Shown: one piece after another, positions 1-9,300 of the stretch
How the letters are laid out: each line of letters opens with the position of its first letter
How positions within the stretch are numbered: position 1 is the first letter of the stretch
From: an uncultured Spirochaetaceae bacterium
GTDB taxonomy: Bacteria > Spirochaetota > Spirochaetia > Sphaerochaetales > Sphaerochaetaceae
DNA length: 58,072 bases
Assembly (NCBI GenBank): GCA_944389025.1
Contig: CALXKU010000017.1
Coordinates: 1 to 58,072, forward strand
Direction of reading: 5' to 3'
Position numbers and translations under genes: made by a program
Notes under the pieces: model-generated
Told to the model about the DNA's origin: nothing
The model's database searches: none
What the model saw: only the letters and a program-made list of their open reading frames with translations

Positions 1-1
1 C

Positions 2-61
2 TCGTTGTTGAAGGTCAAGCCAGCAGAGGTGGAGAAGACTTTGAAGGAAATCCTAGTTTAG
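2..61 (+). CDS. C-terminal end of a truncated gene
   Basis: The frame starting at base 2 is open from the window edge and ends at a TAG at 59-61. It encodes about 19 residues ending in VEKTLKEILV, which would form a charged amphipathic helix. A rho-independent-type hairpin begins 12 bases after the stop, which supports this frame as the true 3' end of a gene entering from the left. The competing frame beginning at base 1 runs through the hairpin and is less likely. Too little is present to name the product. Confidence 0.45.
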   Translation, partial: SLLKVKPAEVEKTLKEILV

Positions 62-72
62 AAATGGGAATG

Positions 73-112
73 CAGGGTAGCATATGTTTTGCAAAATGCT
101 ACCTGTGATTTT
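73..112 (+). terminator. Intrinsic terminator hairpin between convergent genes
   Basis: GGTAGCAT (76-83) pairs perfectly with ATGCTACC (96-103). A few more pairs form outside once a single-base bulge is allowed. A T-rich tract (ATTTT) follows. It lies between the gene ending at 61 and the oppositely oriented ABC operon ending at 127, so it may stop transcription from both sides. Confidence 0.6.
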
Positions 113-126
113 CCCGTTAGCTTATA

Positions 127-954
127 TCAGCCTTTGATTCCAGATGAGGCCACACCCTGTACGAAATATTTCTGAGTGAATATGAAGAGTATGATTACAG
201 GAATGAGAGCAAGTGCCGATCCTGCCATCTGTACCGGCATGTTTGCACCTCCCTGTTCCTGGAAGAACTGTAAGGCAGGGGTTATGAGCTGCGTCTCTAT
301 GTTGTTTATAAAAAGGTATGGATCAAGGTAGTTGTTCCATATGTTTATGAACGAGAAGAGTACAGTTGTTGCGATAGCCGGGCCTGAAAGCGGTATGAAT
401 ATGCGTGAAAGTATCGTCAAGTGTCCTGCACCGTCTATTGTTGCAGCTTCTGTGAAATCTCCGGGAATCGAGCTGAAGAATTCTATCAGAAGTATCAGAT
501 AGAAGACCTCGCTTGCTTCTGGCAGAACAATGGACCAGAGTGTATTGAGTATCCCGATTTCCTTGAAGTAAAGATATCTTGGAACCATCGTCGTCTCACC
601 TGGAACCATCATTGTCGCCACAAGGAATGCCAGTATGAGCTTCTTACCCTTGAAATTAAGACGGCTGAATGAATAGGCGGCAAGAATTGTTATCACAAGT
701 CTTATGGCAATCGTCACAACAACTGTGACTATCGTATTACGGTACCAGTCTACGAAATTTGGATGTGAAAGCACCTGCTTGTAGCTACGCAGTGTATGCA
801 CGATTCCAGATGCGAAAAGAGGCTGGTAGGCCTGTCCTGATGGGCGGAAAGAGATTGCAACCATCATGATGAACGGATAGAGCATCATGAGGGCGAGGAT
901 CCACATTACAGCTGTGAATACAACATTTTTTGTTTTCAGTTTCTTTCTTCCCAT
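127..954 (-). CDS. Carbohydrate ABC transporter permease (MalG type)
   Basis: Inner-membrane subunit of a CUT1 sugar importer, 275 residues, the usual length for MalG-like permeases. About six hydrophobic helices are visible, the first at residues 12-35. The cytoplasmic EAA loop reads EAATIDGAGHL at about residues 170-180, followed by FIPLSGPAIATT; this is the contact site for the ATPase. The start overlaps the end of the upstream permease gene by 19 bases and has a GAGGG ribosome site. It is the last gene of the operon running from 3781 down to 127. No ATPase gene is present, so an unlinked shared MsmX-like ATPase probably powers it. Confidence 0.95.
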   Translation of the reverse strand: MGRKKLKTKNVVFTAVMWILALMMLYPFIMMVAISFRPSGQAYQPLFASGIVHTLRSYKQVLSHPNFVDWYRNTIVTVVVTIAIRLVITILAAYSFSRLNFKGKKLILAFLVATMMVPGETTMVPRYLYFKEIGILNTLWSIVLPEASEVFYLILLIEFFSSIPGDFTEAATIDGAGHLTILSRIFIPLSGPAIATTVLFSFINIWNNYLDPYLFINNIETQLITPALQFFQEQGGANMPVQMAGSALALIPVIILFIFTQKYFVQGVASSGIKG

Positions 955-1829
955 ATTGCCCTCGCTTTTGTGAACAGCCTGTTCACAATGATGATGAAGA
1001 TTGTGAAGATGACACCTTCGGCACTTGCCCTGCTGAACGCAAGGAAATTGAATGCGTCATCATAAATAAGAGCGGAAACAACCTTGCTCGACGTTCCAGG
1101 TCCTCCACCTGTAAGACCCGCAATCGCCGTGTAGTTCCTGAAAGAATTGATAAGCGTGATCGTAAGTAGCATGAAAAGTGTAGGAGTAAGGTAAGGCAGC
1201 ACGATATATCTCATCTTCTGCCAGAATCCAGCCCCCTCGATATCTGCAACCTCGTACATATCGGTCGGAATATCCTGAAGAGCCGCTAAGCATGTGATGA
1301 TGTTGAAAGCAAGTGCTGTCCATCCTGCTATGATCGCCGCTGTCGGAAGCGCCATGACCGGACTTGAGAGCCATCCGGGACCAGAGACTCCGAACAGGCG
1401 GAAAATCGCATTCACAGGTCCCCTTGTCGGATTGAGAAGGTATTTGAATACGATTCCGACCGCTATCATATTGGTTACATATGGGATATAGAAGCATGTT
1501 CGAACCGCGGTGCGTCCCCAGAACTTCTTATTGAGAAGCACGGCTACGAGGAAACCGAACACCATCAGGAATGCGATATATATGATGGAAAATACTATTG
1601 AATGACCAAAAGCCTCCCAGAAAGAGGCACTCTTGAGGACTGTGGCGTAGTTCTCAAAACCTACAAAGGTCGTATCCAGCAGCTTCATCTCCGAATTCCT
1701 GTCCCAGAATCCTACTGCAATTCCATAAAGCATCGGATAGAGCTTGAAGATTGCAAACATGGCAAGAAACGGTGCTACCAGGAGATAACCGATAGTAGCT
1801 TCTCCGCTTTTTATCGATCTTCTTTTCAA
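936..1829 (-). CDS. Carbohydrate ABC transporter permease (MalF type)
   Basis: Partner permease of the same CUT1 importer, about 297 residues with six or so membrane segments. The EAA loop is seen as EVADIEGAGFWQKMRYIVLP in the second half. A longer open frame begins with a TTG at 1841, but that codon overlaps the GGAGG ribosome site. The TTG at 1829 (MKRRSIKSG) sits five bases after GGAGG and is the better start. A GC-rich hairpin separates it from the binding-protein gene upstream. The sugar cannot be deduced from the sequence. Confidence 0.93.
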   Translation of the reverse strand: MKRRSIKSGEATIGYLLVAPFLAMFAIFKLYPMLYGIAVGFWDRNSEMKLLDTTFVGFENYATVLKSASFWEAFGHSIVFSIIYIAFLMVFGFLVAVLLNKKFWGRTAVRTCFYIPYVTNMIAVGIVFKYLLNPTRGPVNAIFRLFGVSGPGWLSSPVMALPTAAIIAGWTALAFNIITCLAALQDIPTDMYEVADIEGAGFWQKMRYIVLPYLTPTLFMLLTITLINSFRNYTAIAGLTGGGPGTSSKVVSALIYDDAFNFLAFSRASAEGVIFTIFIIIVNRLFTKARAIWEERN

Positions 1830-1847
1830 TTTTACCTCCAATTGTTA

Positions 1848-1872
1848 TAAGGGGGCCATTTCTGGCCCCTTA
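1848..1872 (-). terminator. Attenuator-like hairpin between binding-protein and permease genes
   Basis: GGGGCC (1852-1857) and GGCCCC (1864-1869) form a short GC stem that extends by A-T pairs on both sides with one bulged G. No long T tract follows, so partial termination or mRNA stabilisation is more likely than a full stop. Such hairpins commonly let binding proteins be made in excess over membrane subunits. Confidence 0.5.
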
Positions 1873-1878
1873 CCCTGG

Positions 1879-3192
1879 TTACTCAGCGTTCGCTATAGCG
1901 TCGTTGACTCTTGTCACTATGTTGGAAATGGCGGTATCGATGTCCTGCAGATTCATGTTATAGGAGGAAAGCTCTTCCTTAACTATGTTGTAGTACTCCG
2001 CTGCGGCTGTTCCTACGATATCGGAGGATACGCTGCCAAGACCGGTGTTGATGAGATTCTGATAGAGATCATCTACTGTGACCTGGCCATGTGAGGCTTC
2101 AGCGATCGAGCCGAATGCAAGCTGCTGATCCTCTTCGCTCATTGTTGCGAATGCAGGAATTCCACCCTCATACTTCCACTGGTTCTCCGCAATCCAGAGA
2201 GCGTATGTGAGAGCTTCCTCAGGATGCGCCGCATTCTTGTTGATTGCAACATAACCGAGGGATACAAGGTTGTTATTTCCTCCCTCTCCTGCTGACGGAA
2301 GTGGGGCTACCCCGTAGTTCCAATCCTTAGGATAATCTTCCTGACTGTTCAAAAGACGTGTGAACCAGTTGCCCTGAGGGAACATTGCAAGGCGGTAACC
2401 TTCAAGCGCATAATAGTTCCAGTTCGCATTCTCTGCCTCAAGTTCCGAAACCGATGGCTGAATGCCAAGATCGTTTGAAATATACTTGAACCACTGAGCA
2501 TACTCTTTGAAAACAGGATCATCGAAATTGCAGCTTCCATCCTCCTTATAGAAAGGAACTGCAAGCTGCTGGGCTGGCATGTACATCCAAGGAAGGTCGG
2601 CATTCATGAAAGACCCGTATACGCCCTTGCTCTTGTCTGTAAGCTTCTGAGCGGTCTCAACGTACTCATCCCATGTCCATGGTCCCCCTGGATAAGGAAC
2701 ACCTGCTTCATCGAAAATTGCCTTGTTATAGAATACGCAGTACATCTCCTGCTTGAAAGGAAGTGCGTAGTAGTTGCCATCTTCCTCAACAGGGAGGTTC
2801 GCTCCGTAAAGCGTATATGGGTCTATTCCGGCTTCCTCTACCGCTTCATTGAGTGGCATGAAGAATCCTGCAGATACCTGTCTGGAATAGTCCTTAGGTC
2901 CAAGGGTCTCGACTACGTCCACATCACTTCCACCCATGAGATCGATGTTTATCTTAGCCTTGTACTCATCCTCATCTCCCGGAACGGGCTGAACTACGAC
3001 GTGAATGCCCGTCTCAGCCTCGAAATCGGCGTTCATCGTGTTGAACCATGTCTCGTTGAGGTAGGTTGCAGTTACTGTTGTTGTGACGATTCTGTCATAT
3101 TCGCTTGCGGCGGATGTCTCCCCTCCACCCATTGCGAATACAGAGGTTGCTGTAAGAAGCATTACAGCAGCTACAAGCATCATCTTCTTCAT
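1879..3192 (-). CDS. Extracellular sugar-binding protein of ABC importer
   Basis: Solute-binding protein of the bacterial SBP_1 type, 437 residues. A signal peptide (MKKMMLVAAVMLLTATSVFA) is followed by MGGGETSAAS; no lipobox cysteine is present. Family-like segments include the D(M/L)GGSDVDVVE region, YALPFKQEMYCVFYNK and PWTWDEY. It captures a sugar or oligosaccharide in the periplasm and passes it to the permeases encoded downstream. The ribosome site is AGGAG, nine bases before the ATG. It is followed by a hairpin that may favour high expression of this subunit. Confidence 0.95.
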   Translation of the reverse strand: MKKMMLVAAVMLLTATSVFAMGGGETSAASEYDRIVTTTVTATYLNETWFNTMNADFEAETGIHVVVQPVPGDEDEYKAKINIDLMGGSDVDVVETLGPKDYSRQVSAGFFMPLNEAVEEAGIDPYTLYGANLPVEEDGNYYALPFKQEMYCVFYNKAIFDEAGVPYPGGPWTWDEYVETAQKLTDKSKGVYGSFMNADLPWMYMPAQQLAVPFYKEDGSCNFDDPVFKEYAQWFKYISNDLGIQPSVSELEAENANWNYYALEGYRLAMFPQGNWFTRLLNSQEDYPKDWNYGVAPLPSAGEGGNNNLVSLGYVAINKNAAHPEEALTYALWIAENQWKYEGGIPAFATMSEEDQQLAFGSIAEASHGQVTVDDLYQNLINTGLGSVSSDIVGTAAAEYYNIVKEELSSYNMNLQDIDTAISNIVTRVNDAIANAE

Positions 3193-3208
3193 TTTTTATT
3201 CTCCTTTT

Positions 3209-3781
3209 TTATTTTGTCTTTTCTTCGGCAAGGATTTTCAGAATCCTTTCGCGATAAGTCTTATCCCTTCCTTCCCACTCCGGATAGACCTTTGAGCCTT
3301 CCGCGTAGAAATCATCTTCGTTCCTTCCTTCTTCCTGTCCCTGAAGGGTATGCTTGTCGATAGCATAATCAGGAATCTGCGGCCTGAGATTTCCAGCCTT
3401 GTATTCCTTCATGATCCAGTTATACATCTCATCGCTGGACCTGTCTTTCTGGCTCTTGCATAGATAGCGTACAGCATGGATTGCAAGAAGACCCCTGTCT
3501 CCAGGCTGTTTTGTAACCCTTCTCATCTGATCAAGTTCACCGATGAGTACCGGTGCTACGGGATTTGCGAATCCAACATCCTCAACGCTTATTGTTCTCA
3601 GACGGAACCAGAGGTAATCCTCCATGTCCTCGCTCGTAATCATCATTTCGTAAGCGAGCGTTGCCGCGTTCTCTTCATGTCCTCTTCTGATTTCTTTCTG
3701 CAATGCGGAAATAACAAGATCTGCTGCAAGACCGCTTATCGTCTTGCACTTCTGCCACGGATCATATGGAAACTCTGCCAT
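3209..3781 (-). CDS. Stand-alone RarA/MgsA C-terminal-like protein
   Basis: Protein of 190 residues. The segment from about residue 17 onward (LAADLVISALQKEIRRG, then EENAATLAYEMM and ISVEDVGFANP) resembles the helical C-terminal domain of RarA/MgsA/WRNIP1 ATPases, which has the pattern ISALHK..R followed by SEDIG. The AAA ATPase domain itself is absent and no Walker motif is visible. In RarA this region mediates tetramer formation. Here the gene leads the sugar ABC operon, only 16 bases before the binding-protein gene, with a GGGAGGG ribosome site. Its role with a transporter is unknown; a regulatory or scaffold role is a guess. Confidence 0.7.
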   Translation of the reverse strand: MAEFPYDPWQKCKTISGLAADLVISALQKEIRRGHEENAATLAYEMMITSEDMEDYLWFRLRTISVEDVGFANPVAPVLIGELDQMRRVTKQPGDRGLLAIHAVRYLCKSQKDRSSDEMYNWIMKEYKAGNLRPQIPDYAIDKHTLQGQEEGRNEDDFYAEGSKVYPEWEGRDKTYRERILKILAEEKTK

Positions 3782-3866
3782 TTGATAACCCTCCCAAAAT
3801 ATGAATTCATGATATACGCTAAAAACTTTTCTGTTCTACCGGATTTTGTAGTAAGAAGTTTATGAT

Positions 3867-3896
3867 TTGTAGCATTCGTCATAATCGTTGTATAAT
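3867..3896 (+). promoter_or_regulatory. Sigma-70 promoter of the AraC gene
   Basis: TTGTAG (3867-3872), an 18-base spacer and a perfect TATAAT (3891-3896). The predicted transcription start falls only a few bases before the ATG at 3907, leaving no room for a ribosome site. Confidence 0.6.
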
Positions 3897-3906
3897 GTAT
3901 AAAGAT

Positions 3907-4812
3907 ATGAAACACCTGAAAGAAATCATACACTCTCCCCAGCGCTATGAGCAGTGGCATCTCTCTCCGAGGGTGCTCGATGTCTATCCCTTCCGTCTGG
4001 CTAAGGCAAGGCATGGCGGATACGGCCTTCATGATATAGATTTCTATGTAGAAAGGATTGCCTGCCGTGGTTTTAGCGCTGTTGTGATCACGCTTTCGGG
4101 CAGAGGCCGGTTCACCATGGAGGATGGTTCCTCATTTCTTGCAGTTCCTGGGGATGTATTTGTCTCATCTCCGTCAGGACAGGGTCACAGGGAGGAGACC
4201 GAGGGGCCTGAGCCATGGGAGCAGCTCTGGCTTCTCTTCTCTGAAGGCTCGGCAATCATTCCTGATACTATAGAAGACTATGGCGTTTTCCAGATAGATG
4301 CAAAACGGGAGACGGCGTTCATAAGGGAGCTTGTACGCAACATCATCGATGAGGATCTTTATGAGGGCAGTACCAGCTTCAAATCGATAGAGCTATCAGC
4401 GGAGCTTCTCCTTCTTATAATCCAGAGAGCCATAAGACCTGCTGGTAACATGGAAAACAGACTCCATCACAGCCAGCTCGCATTGCTCTGGAGCGAGGTT
4501 GCAAAAGACATGAAAGCTCCATGGAGGGTGGAGGATCTTGCAAGGATGATGAATTGCAGCAGATCACAGCTTACCAGGATCTGCAATGAGATATATCACA
4601 AGTCACCGGGACAGAAAATCAGGGAGCTTAAGATGGAGAATGCAAAGATACTTCTATCTGGCAGCTCTGTTCCGATACACGAGGTTGCGGAGGCGGTGGG
4701 TTTTTCAAGTCTCTCACTGTTCTCCTCCTCATTTGCCTCGTACACGGGTATGGGACCGCGGGAATTCAGAAAGATGAAAGCAGAGGAGGAGACTTCAATG
4801 AGAAAGAGGTAG
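3907..4812 (+). CDS. AraC-family transcriptional regulator
   Basis: About 301 residues. The N-terminal half looks like a cupin-type ligand-sensing domain (GRGRFTMEDGSS, then VPGDVFVSSPSGQGH). The C-terminal 100 residues carry two helix-turn-helix motifs typical of AraC/XylS proteins: VEDLARMMNCSRSQLTRICN and VHEVAEAVGFSSLSLFSSSF-like sequence, ending GMGPREFRKMK. It is divergent from the sugar ABC operon and so probably controls it in response to the imported sugar. I chose the ATG at 3907 (MKHLKEII) because earlier in-frame codons overlap or precede the promoter; this implies a nearly leaderless message. The exact start remains uncertain. Confidence 0.88.
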   Translation: MKHLKEIIHSPQRYEQWHLSPRVLDVYPFRLAKARHGGYGLHDIDFYVERIACRGFSAVVITLSGRGRFTMEDGSSFLAVPGDVFVSSPSGQGHREETEGPEPWEQLWLLFSEGSAIIPDTIEDYGVFQIDAKRETAFIRELVRNIIDEDLYEGSTSFKSIELSAELLLLIIQRAIRPAGNMENRLHHSQLALLWSEVAKDMKAPWRVEDLARMMNCSRSQLTRICNEIYHKSPGQKIRELKMENAKILLSGSSVPIHEVAEAVGFSSLSLFSSSFASYTGMGPREFRKMKAEEETSMRKR

Positions 4813-4916
4813 GGGAGTGCGGCATCGTGATGGATCGTCCTCTATCTGTTTGCTCTTATTCATTTACAGCAGACTGAGTCCAAGCTCAATTGCATTTTCG
4901 CATTCATCCTGTGGTC

Positions 4917-6254
4917 TCATCTGCTTTTCATGAGCCTTCTTATCCTCATTATGTAAATCAGGATCGCGGCCACTGCGGAGAGGACGGCAACAGAAGGTGT
5001 GACAAGCCAGAGTCCTTCCACTCCACTGTCTTTAAGGATGAACATCATCAGAATTGGGAATATGAGAGCGTTACATATTGAGAGAAGTGTTGCTTCCCCG
5101 CTTTTCCCTATAGCCGATGAGAACGACTGCCCTGAATAGCTTATCCACCTTACAATATATGTCAAAGCCATGAGCCTTATGGCATGGACTGCAAGAGAAA
5201 GTTCCCCTTCGTCTGTCGTAAGAAAGAGTGAGAATATGCTCCCCGGAAAGGCCTCGAGCAGGAAAGTACAGATGAGGCACAGTATTGCCAGAGCCACGGT
5301 GCATCGTACGGCTATCCGTGCCGCCCTGTCCTTCCTTCCTGCACCCCAGTTGTATCCGATGGCGGGCTGGAGGGAGTCGAAGACCCCATACATGCCAGGT
5401 ACGATGATACCATCGATGTTCATGAAGACCCCGAAAATCGAGACAGCAGTCTCTCCTCCGATTCTGAGAAGAAGCGTGTTCATGAGCACTGATGTGATTC
5501 TGCCCGATGTGTTGTTCAGGAAGTTCGGCAGTCCCTGAGAGAACATTTCCCTGATAGAGGCAAGGACATGCTTCGGTTTTACGAATCTGAGCGACATTTT
5601 GCCCCTTATGAAAGGGATCATGCATATTACGCAAGTTATGGACATTCCGAGGCTGGTACCGAGAGCGGCATATCCTATGCCCAGATCGAACACCCATAAG
5701 AAAAGAAGTTCGAAGGAAAGGCATAGGACGGCCAGAACGATGTTCATTACCATCGAAAAGCGTACCCAGCCGCATATCCTGAGGTAGTTGTCGAAAACGA
5801 AGACAAGGCAGGTGATAGGAATGAAGATCGTATAAGTTCCAAGATATCTTATCGCCTCCTTCATAAGTTCATCATCCGCTCCCATGAGAGAGAAGATGTA
5901 AGGACCTGTGAGAGTGAGGAGTACGGCGGTGAGCGTACTCAGGATGGATGAGAGCAGGACGGCTGTCGTGAACATCTCATTCGCATCTTCCTTCTTTCCC
6001 TTGCCGAGTCTGAGTGAGATGCCGATTGAAGATCCTACCGCGATCATGTCCGCAACGGCATAGGCAATTAGGAGCAGGGGATTTGCAAGATTGCCACCTG
6101 CGAAGGCAGTTTGCCCGAGGAAACGTCCGATAAGAAGCATCTCCACTGAAAAATATATGTTCGACGCAATCATCCCTATAGCCCCGGGGATTGCGGCTTT
6201 GAAGAAAAGCTTTGTTGGGTTTGTCTCAAGAAAAAATTTATGTTCCTCTGTCAT
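4917..6254 (-). CDS. MATE-family efflux transporter
   Basis: Multidrug and toxin extrusion type exporter, 445 residues with about twelve hydrophobic segments. Typical early sequence is seen: TKLFFKAAIPGAIGMIASNIYF, then a polar segment with GSSIGISLRLGKGKKEDA, and the repeat-half signature PAIGYNWGAGRKDRA. Such proteins expel cationic compounds using Na+ or H+ gradients. It is transcribed alone. No clear ribosome site precedes the ATG, but a nearly perfect 22-bp palindrome lies 16 bases upstream of the start and is a likely operator. The last 60 residues are less conserved. Substrate unknown. Confidence 0.92.
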   Translation of the reverse strand: MTEEHKFFLETNPTKLFFKAAIPGAIGMIASNIYFSVEMLLIGRFLGQTAFAGGNLANPLLLIAYAVADMIAVGSSIGISLRLGKGKKEDANEMFTTAVLLSSILSTLTAVLLTLTGPYIFSLMGADDELMKEAIRYLGTYTIFIPITCLVFVFDNYLRICGWVRFSMVMNIVLAVLCLSFELLFLWVFDLGIGYAALGTSLGMSITCVICMIPFIRGKMSLRFVKPKHVLASIREMFSQGLPNFLNNTSGRITSVLMNTLLLRIGGETAVSIFGVFMNIDGIIVPGMYGVFDSLQPAIGYNWGAGRKDRAARIAVRCTVALAILCLICTFLLEAFPGSIFSLFLTTDEGELSLAVHAIRLMALTYIVRWISYSGQSFSSAIGKSGEATLLSICNALIFPILMMFILKDSGVEGLWLVTPSVAVLSAVAAILIYIMRIRRLMKSR

Positions 6255-6269
6255 GATTTACTATTAAAA

Positions 6270-6291
6270 ACTATTGAGTATACTCTATAGT
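6270..6291 (-). promoter_or_regulatory. 22-bp palindromic operator upstream of MATE gene
   Basis: Read outward from the centre, the arms are TATACTC-T/A-ATAGT on one side and the complement on the other; only one pair of positions breaks the symmetry. It contains TATACT on the minus strand, usable as a -10 box, and overlaps TTGACT at 6290-6295. A regulator bound here would cover the promoter. No MarR- or TetR-type gene lies nearby, so the regulator is not identified. Confidence 0.55.
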
Positions 6292-6323
6292 CAAGTACTC
6301 AGACAGGCTATTGCAGATAGACT

Positions 6324-9300
6324 CTAAGAACAGTCAAGGGAGTTTTCTTTGTATAGTCTTTCTTTTATGAGAGCGGCTTTTATCTCCTCGGCACTGTCTG
6401 CTTGGCTCATAAGGCTTTTAAGGCATTCGCATATCTTTGGATATGCTTTGCTAAGTACTCTCTCCTCCCTGCTGTTAGCCCTTTTCTTCACGGTGTTCCA
6501 GCCAAGATGGAAAACTCTCTCATCCCCTCCGATCCTGAGTTCGAGGTTGATCCATTCCCCGTTCTCTTTTCTTATCCATACTGCCAAGTCATTTTCCTTC
6601 CAATCTTTCTTCAGCAAGCTTCTAATCTTATTAAGAAGGTCTTTGTCGAGTTCGATCAGTTGCATGTAGCTCTCTTTCGTGAATACACCATCTTCATTGC
6701 ATCGGAAGGAGATTTCACCGTATGGGGTCTGGGCGGTGTAAGTCCTCCATTTGCCGTTTCCTTCTTCCTTGATAAGCGTGATTGCCTCCTCATCCATCTC
6801 ATGATGGGATGCATTATTTACCGCCTCTTCTTTTTCTCCTCCTTCCTCATCCAGCAGGCTTATTTTCACAGCCTCTGACAGATCCTCGCTGATTTCAGAG
6901 AGGGCGAGGGAAGATGGTTTGCTCAATCTTTTCTCCCTTGCGTTCCATCCTATTCTGATGGTTTGATTTCCGTAGGCGAGATTGTAATTCTTCCAGTCAC
7001 CATTCTCATCTGAAAAACTGAGCTTCCAGTCCTTCTGCTGGCTTTCAAGAGCATCAATCAGGATGCTGCCGCAGATGGTTTTATCCCATACATTCTTATC
7101 GCCGATTACTATGATTTCTTTCTTTGCTCTTGATATGGCAACATTCAGCAGGTTAGGTGTGTCGGCAGCCCATTTGGCGAAATTGACTGAAGAGCTGTCA
7201 CAGCCAAGAACCAAGATGACCTCATCCGCTTCCTTTCCTTGGAACGTGTGGACGGTGCCGATTCTGCCATCAAGTGAGATTTTTTCAGCTTTCAGTTTTC
7301 TGGTGATTGAGTTCACCACGCTTATGAAAGGAGAGATTACAAAAAGGTCATCCCAGCTCTTTTTTTCCTTCAGAAGTGCAACAACCTTTTCAATCTGCTC
7401 ATCTATACTTCTGTTATATGGATTCTGCTTATTCTCCCTCCCAGCGATCTGGATCCATTTGGATCCGTCTGGTTTCTTCCCATCATTTTTCGTGCAGTTA
7501 ATCATGATGTTCTGATATGCCATAGAGTTGGAAATGGAGAACATAGGATCAAGGCATCGCCTGTGTACGATTAGGGGGCAGCCTATTCTGAGTCTGTTCT
7601 GGGTGAATTTTCTTGTTCCATAGTAGTATGACTGGCGGTCCGCAACGGTCTGGACGGAGTCTAGTGGCATATTCCTATCCCTTTTTCCTAAGCCATGGTG
7701 CAGTCTCAGAAAGTCATCAACACAATCCGGTAGCGTCATTACAGGCTCAATCTGAAACGGATCTCCCACGATTATTGCGTTTCTGGATCTGAAAAGGGAA
7801 CCTAGTGCGAAGTAGGGAAGTGCCTGTCCTGCCTCATCCACGATCAGAGTTGAGATCTTTCCTTCTCCTGTCTTTTCAAGCATCCTTGAGGCGGATGCGA
7901 ATGTCGTTGAGACGACGGGACAGACAAGAAAGAATGTGTTGAGCAGGCTTGAATATGATTGCTCCTCACGAGTTGCCGGGTATTTTAGCGAGGTATAGAA
8001 GTTTTCTAAGTTGTCTTTAAAAGCCTCGTTTCCTGTGAGAAATGCCTTATGAAGTGAGAGAGCTTTCCAGAAAAGCCTCTCTCTTTGCCGATTGTATTCC
8101 ATGAAGCTTTCATCGTTACCAAGTGCAGCCTCCTGAGCCTCTTCCCAGGCCATGATATCCTCTTTGTCCCTCTTGCTAAGATTGCGCTCTTTGAGACTTC
8201 GTAGTCTTATTATCTCTTTCGTCTTTGCGGCATTCTCTGCCATTTTCTTTGTATATGGCCAGACAATCGCATCCCTCATTTTTATGACATCTTCCTTTGC
8301 TTTAACATATTCTGCTTTTGCTCTCTTGAAATCGGGTCCGGCCATTTCAAGATATTGTTCTAGTGTGTTGTTTGTTTCATTGTCATTAGATATGCCTTTC
8401 AGAGCCTCAAGAGCCTTATTGATGTTCTCTGTTTTTCCCAGCGCTATGGATATGAGGCCCCAGCAGTTGCCTCTTATTTTGTTGTTTTCAATGAGGGTAT
8501 CTGCAACTTCGCTGAAGTAATCGATACTATCAAGTTCTTCTGGACATAAGCATTGCTCAGGGCGTTTTGGGAGTTCTTTTGTGACATTCTCAACCGCTGC
8601 GTTGTTTGATGATACCACGAGTATGCCGAATGATGAGAGTGTTTCATCGAGTTCGTAATAGTATTTCTTACTTTCTGGATCATTTTTCAGAAAGACTTTT
8701 CTAAATGGCTTTTCTTTTGTCTTAAAACCTGCTATTGCATCCGCTCTGCGAACAATAGCATCGGCTATTATTTCCTTGAGCAGCGTTGTTTTTCCCGTTC
8801 CTGGAGGGCCGTTTACTGAGAATATGGGCTCTTTTCGGCTGATTGCTATGTTGATTGCGACTTGCTGCATAAGTGAGGGATTATGAGGGGAAGGCCATTT
8901 GCCCAACGGGAATGCTTCCTTTGCAAGTATGCTCACAAGGCTTTCAGGACTGCTATCTAACTCTATTCCATCTTTTCTCTCATACTGTGGATCGGTTGCT
9001 TCGAGGAACTGCCTGATTAGCCTGTTTTCGAGCGGTATGGTTGAAAGATCGTCCATAAAGAAGCTATCGGTCAGAATGTTTCCATCAATCCTGTGGAAGG
9101 TTTTCTTATCATCAAGAAGGAACAGATCCTCGGGAAGCTTCAGGCTTTTTATTATATTTTTAGACAGCAGTGCAATCTTAGCCATGAATTTCTCATCTAG
9201 AAAGATGGCTTTATCTTCTTCGCCGAATATATCTTTTCTCAGCTTTTCTTCCAGCTCTTCTTTTTTTAGGAATCCGGACTTGTTCCGTATGAGTGCGAAC

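Noticed and set aside
1-114. Open frame from base 1 ending at a TGA
   Set aside because: It runs through the terminator hairpin and has no protein-like pattern; the base-2 frame ending at 61 fits better.
3001-3363. Plus-strand frame over the binding-protein and MgsA-like genes
   Set aside because: Cysteine- and serine-rich shadow of real genes on the other strand.
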